From Mycobacterium lehmannii (lineage in GTDB: Bacteria; Actinomycetota; Actinomycetes; Mycobacteriales; Mycobacteriaceae), in contig NZ_NKCN01000011.1 in assembly GCF_002245535.1 (NCBI RefSeq), positions 62,001-126,000 of the forward strand: a stretch of 64,000 bases of DNA, read 5' to 3'. Positions 61,789 to 64,000 of the stretch are shown one piece after another. Each line of letters opens with the position of its first letter. Positions within the stretch are counted from its first letter, which is position 1. The position numbers and the translations under genes are program-made. The notes beneath the pieces were generated by a model. The model was not told the DNA's origin, made no database searches, and worked only from the letters and a program-made list of their open reading frames with translations.

Positions 61789-61891
61789 CCGCAGGCATCC
61801 GCGCATCGGTGCGCGCCGGGGCCGTCCGCGCCGGATCCACCGCTTCAACGACGAGAACGACCTCGATCGATTGCTCGACACGCTGGGCTGA
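61789..61891 (+). pseudogene. Possible remnant of a PLP-dependent class V aminotransferase C-terminus
   Basis: The bases before the TGA at 61889-61891 read, in one frame, IHRFNDENDLDRLLDTLG. This resembles the C-terminal end of cysteine-desulfurase-like enzymes, where a 'VHxFN...DxxRLLxAL' helix closes the protein. The expected preceding sequence 'GIRASVRAGAVRAG' is in another frame, so a frameshift would be needed, and nothing else of the gene remains. Weak evidence. Confidence 0.35.
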
Positions 61892-61980
61892 TGTGACGTT
61901 CCCCCAATTACCGCCCATTTGCCCATGTCGTACTCGTCGGTAGATTGCGTTTCTCGCCCCGGGCCGGGTAAGACACCAAC

Positions 61981-62325
61981 ATGATTTCGCCTAAAGAGCT
62001 ATACACACGATGGATAGACGAATTGTGGGCGGGAGAACCCGTTGCGGCTGAGCTGGTCACCGAAGAATTCGTAGGACATTGGCCGGGCCGGGACGTCCGA
62101 GGCCCTGCGGACCTGCAGGCGGTCGTCGGGGAGACCCATCAGATGCTCAGCGACCTGAAGTTCGTGATCGAAGTCGAGCCGTTCGTCGACGGCGACATGC
62201 TGGCGGCCAGGTGGATCGGAACGGGCGCGGCCCAGGACGGACCGAAGCGGTTCACCGGTAACGACATCCTGCGCATCGAAAACGGCCGCTTCGCGGAGTA
62301 CTGGACCGGAACCAGCACCGGCTAA
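61981..62325 (+). CDS. SnoaL/NTF2-like protein
   Basis: A 114-residue alpha+beta cone protein of the ester-cyclase/SnoaL-like group. Seen: N-terminal helix PKELYTRWIDELWAGE, VTEEFVGHWPGRDVRGP, then sheet strands ending RFAEYWTGTS. No catalytic pair can be assigned with confidence. ATG start. Its codon usage, with TTA-like and AT-rich start codons near 61981-62030, is slightly less GC-rich than its neighbours. It overlaps the converging minus-strand gene by 4 bases. Confidence 0.82.
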   Translation: MISPKELYTRWIDELWAGEPVAAELVTEEFVGHWPGRDVRGPADLQAVVGETHQMLSDLKFVIEVEPFVDGDMLAARWIGTGAAQDGPKRFTGNDILRIENGRFAEYWTGTSTG

Positions 62326-63026
62326 CCCGCAGCGTCCTGCAGCACCTGCTGCAGCTTGTCCAGCGGATCCCCGGAACCGGGATCCAGCCGCAACGCGTCC
62401 CGGGGTGTGTCGGCGTCGGGTGCCACCGGAGCGGGGGCCGGCGCCGCCGGTGGTGGGGGCGGCGCCAGCGGCGGCGGAGGCGGAGGCGCAGCGGTCAGAC
62501 CGGCCAGTTTGGCCTGCAGCCGCGGTGCCGCGTCGTTGCGTACGGCGCGCCGATCGGGATCGGGGTCGGCGTTTCCTCCGAAGCAGCCGTCGGGTGCGTT
62601 CTCGACGAGACCCAGCGCGCTGAGGTACCGGTCGCGCGCCGCGTCGGGCCGGTTCTCCCACGCGTCGATGTCGCCCTGGCGCTCGCGCACGAGTTCCAGG
62701 TTGACCAGTACGGGACAAGACCGATCCGGCGCAGTGCGGCTCAGCGCTTCGGAGAAGTGATCGTCGGCGTCGGCGAGGCGGTCGTCGAGGACCGCGAGAG
62801 TCCCCGCCGCGAACGGCGCCTTCGCGGGTTCGACGATGTTGAGCAGACCCATCACCGCGACATCGCCGCGCAGTGCATCGGCGTCGCGGTCGGCGAAGTT
62901 CGACACCGCGGACTCACCCGCCATGACAGTGGAGATGAGCTTGAGCGCGATCGCCAGCGCCACGATCACGACGGGCGCCGAGAACAGCAGCAACCGGCGG
63001 CGCAGCCGCAACCGGGAAGGACGCAT
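62322..63026 (-). CDS. Membrane-anchored protein with proline-rich C-terminus
   Basis: A 234-residue protein. Basic N-terminus (RPSRLRLRRR), one membrane helix (about 13-33, LLLFSAPVVIVALAIALKLI), a helical extracytoplasmic domain that looks TPR-like (about 50-150, with DDHFSEALSRTAPDRSCPVL), and a Pro/Ala low-complexity stretch (about 170-205). It follows the VWA-domain gene with a one-base TGATG overlap, as the last gene of that operon. Confidence 0.8.
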   Translation of the reverse strand: MRPSRLRLRRRLLLFSAPVVIVALAIALKLISTVMAGESAVSNFADRDADALRGDVAVMGLLNIVEPAKAPFAAGTLAVLDDRLADADDHFSEALSRTAPDRSCPVLVNLELVRERQGDIDAWENRPDAARDRYLSALGLVENAPDGCFGGNADPDPDRRAVRNDAAPRLQAKLAGLTAAPPPPPPLAPPPPPAAPAPAPVAPDADTPRDALRLDPGSGDPLDKLQQVLQDAAG

Positions 63027-63928
63027 CAGACCACCTCGTCCCGCCGAGCCGCGCGACTGGTGCGGAACTCGCGCAGCGTGAGGTAGATCTCGAACAGCAA
63101 CAGCACCGCGGCCACCATGGTGAAGAACCAGTACAAGTCCGTTCGATCGGAGGCGGTGGCGTCGGCCTGCGCCGACGAGACACCGTCGACATCGGGGGCA
63201 GCCTCGGTGACCGCCTGCGAGGTGTCCCGGGCCACGAACGGCACGCCGAGCTGATCGGCGATGGCCCGCAGACGCGACTCGTCGCGGGTCGCCCCGTAAC
63301 CGAACACCGCACCGCCGTCCACCGACCCGGGCACCGGATCGAACTCGCCCTGCGGGGCCTGCGACCCGGGCGCCCCGGACCCGAAGTAGAACACCAGGTT
63401 GTCTGCGTCCGGGCTGCGCTGGCCCGCCGCGATCAACTGGTAACGCAGGACATTCGCGGCCGCGGCCGCGTTCACCTCGGCCCCGGCGGTGTCGGGGGCC
63501 ACCGCCGCGACCACCGGCTTGAGGCTCCAGTTGTCTTCGGACAGCGGCCATTCCACCGAGGAGCGCCCGGCGAACGTGATGAGTGCAAACCGTGCTTGCG
63601 GGTAGTGGTCGATGAGCGCGGCGACGTCGTCGCGAATCTCGGCGATCGCCGATCCGGCGGAGGTGTCGACGATCAGGAACACGTTGGCCGTCGTGTCGCC
63701 GTCCGAGCCGGTCGTGACCGATTGCTCGGCGTCACCGCCGATGGCCGGTCTGGCCGCGGCGATCAGCATCAGCACCACGGCGAGCGTCAGCGCCGACCAC
63801 CGCCACACGGTGGTCCATCGTTGGCCGGCACTGCGCGCGAGCTGGCGCATGGTGATGAGCCGCAGCACGATCGCGGCGACAGCGACCGCGATCAGCAGTA
63901 CCGGCGGTACGACGGGGGAGAACGTCAT
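63026..63928 (-). CDS. VWA-domain membrane protein (BatA/BatB-like operon)
   Basis: A 300-residue protein with two N-terminal helices (about 6-25 and 42-60), a von Willebrand A-like domain (about 80-270) and a C-terminal helix (about 265-285, LYWFFTMVAAVLLLFEIYL). The MIDAS start reads FLIVDTSAGSA: only D-x-S of the usual DxSxS is kept, so metal-dependent adhesion may be changed. ATG overlaps the stop of the upstream gene (ATGA). Such genes usually follow moxR and DUF58 genes, which would lie beyond the window end. Confidence 0.82.
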   Translation of the reverse strand: MTFSPVVPPVLLIAVAVAAIVLRLITMRQLARSAGQRWTTVWRWSALTLAVVLMLIAAARPAIGGDAEQSVTTGSDGDTTANVFLIVDTSAGSAIAEIRDDVAALIDHYPQARFALITFAGRSSVEWPLSEDNWSLKPVVAAVAPDTAGAEVNAAAAANVLRYQLIAAGQRSPDADNLVFYFGSGAPGSQAPQGEFDPVPGSVDGGAVFGYGATRDESRLRAIADQLGVPFVARDTSQAVTEAAPDVDGVSSAQADATASDRTDLYWFFTMVAAVLLLFEIYLTLREFRTSRAARRDEVV

Positions 63929-64000
63929 CGTCGAAGCACCGCCAGCGACAGGCACAGCAGCGCCGACACCGCGACCGCGATCGCCAGCGGGACGGTCGGG
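63925..64000 (-). CDS. 3' end of an upstream membrane-protein gene (partial)
   Basis: The last 24 codons of a minus-strand gene that continues past the window. They encode a hydrophobic C-terminal helix (VPLAIAVAVSALLCLSLAVL) ending RR. Its stop overlaps the VWA-gene start by ATGA. Probably another VWA-type member of the same operon, as tandem VWA genes are usual, but too little is visible to name it. Confidence 0.6.
   Translation of the reverse strand, partial: PTVPLAIAVAVSALLCLSLAVLRR

Overview
This 64 kb window is chromosomal DNA from a high-GC actinomycete, almost certainly a rapidly growing Mycobacterium (Mycolicibacterium type). Gene order follows the M. tuberculosis Rv0462 to Rv0531 block closely. 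It carries mycobacterial hallmarks: heparin-binding haemagglutinin HbhA, RamB and isocitrate lyase, the mycothiol glycosyltransferase MshA, SenX3-RegX3, the 33-residue ribosomal protein bS22, and many GTG starts with GTGA/ATGA stop-start overlaps. The species cannot be fixed from this window.

Layout. 1-8900: end of an MmpL transporter, lipoamide dehydrogenase, RamB, an acyl-ACP thioesterase-like gene, isocitrate lyase and 3-hydroxybutyryl-CoA dehydrogenase. This is a fatty acid and acetate metabolism block with RamB-like sites. 8900-10930: an accessory stretch with a DUF559/AbiEi-type gene, a cluster of palindromic repeats and a ppk2 gene, placed where M. tuberculosis has umaA and pcaA. 10928-15772: TetR, DUF445, an XRE regulator, hbhA, small membrane or secreted proteins and deoC. 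15773-19264: a three-gene operon of lipoprotein, sedolisin protease and membrane protein, with its own promoter and palindrome. 19268-25918: an LmeA-like protein, a nitrilase, a methyltransferase, murB, an L,D-transpeptidase and an SDR. 25919-29322: a leaderless polycysteine leader ORF, then a ROK regulator, mshA and a YbjN protein. 29431-41090: gpmA, senX3-regX3, ppx, proC, bS22, an epimerase and an acyltransferase. 41112-49670: a dehydratase, a SerB-like HAD protein, a thioredoxin-fold protein, hemACDB and small membrane proteins. 49786-53930: accessory oxidoreductases (MpaB family, TetR, a P450, a flavin/F420 type). 54017-61252: hemL, a phosphoglycerate-mutase-like protein, the System II cytochrome c maturation genes (ResA-like, ccdA, resB, ccsA) and a ParA-like ATPase. 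61263-64000: small membrane proteins, a SnoaL-like protein and the end of a VWA-type operon.

The most notable non-coding logic is upstream of the ROK-mshA unit. A -10 hexamer sits six bases before a GTG that opens a 20-codon ORF with four consecutive Cys codons. The ORF overlaps a long hairpin. A downstream TGTCCTT is exactly complementary to the AAGGACA ribosome-binding site of the ROK gene. This fits the class of cysteine-responsive leaderless attenuators known from mycobacteria, here placed in front of the first enzyme of mycothiol synthesis.

Other non-coding structure includes a 57-bp MIRU-like tandem repeat that starts at the icl stop codon. At least three families of dispersed palindromes are present, and one of them is translated inside ccdA. 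A 15-bp motif is shared between the icl and XRE-regulator promoters. I saw no rRNA, tRNA, CRISPR array, insertion sequence or prophage.
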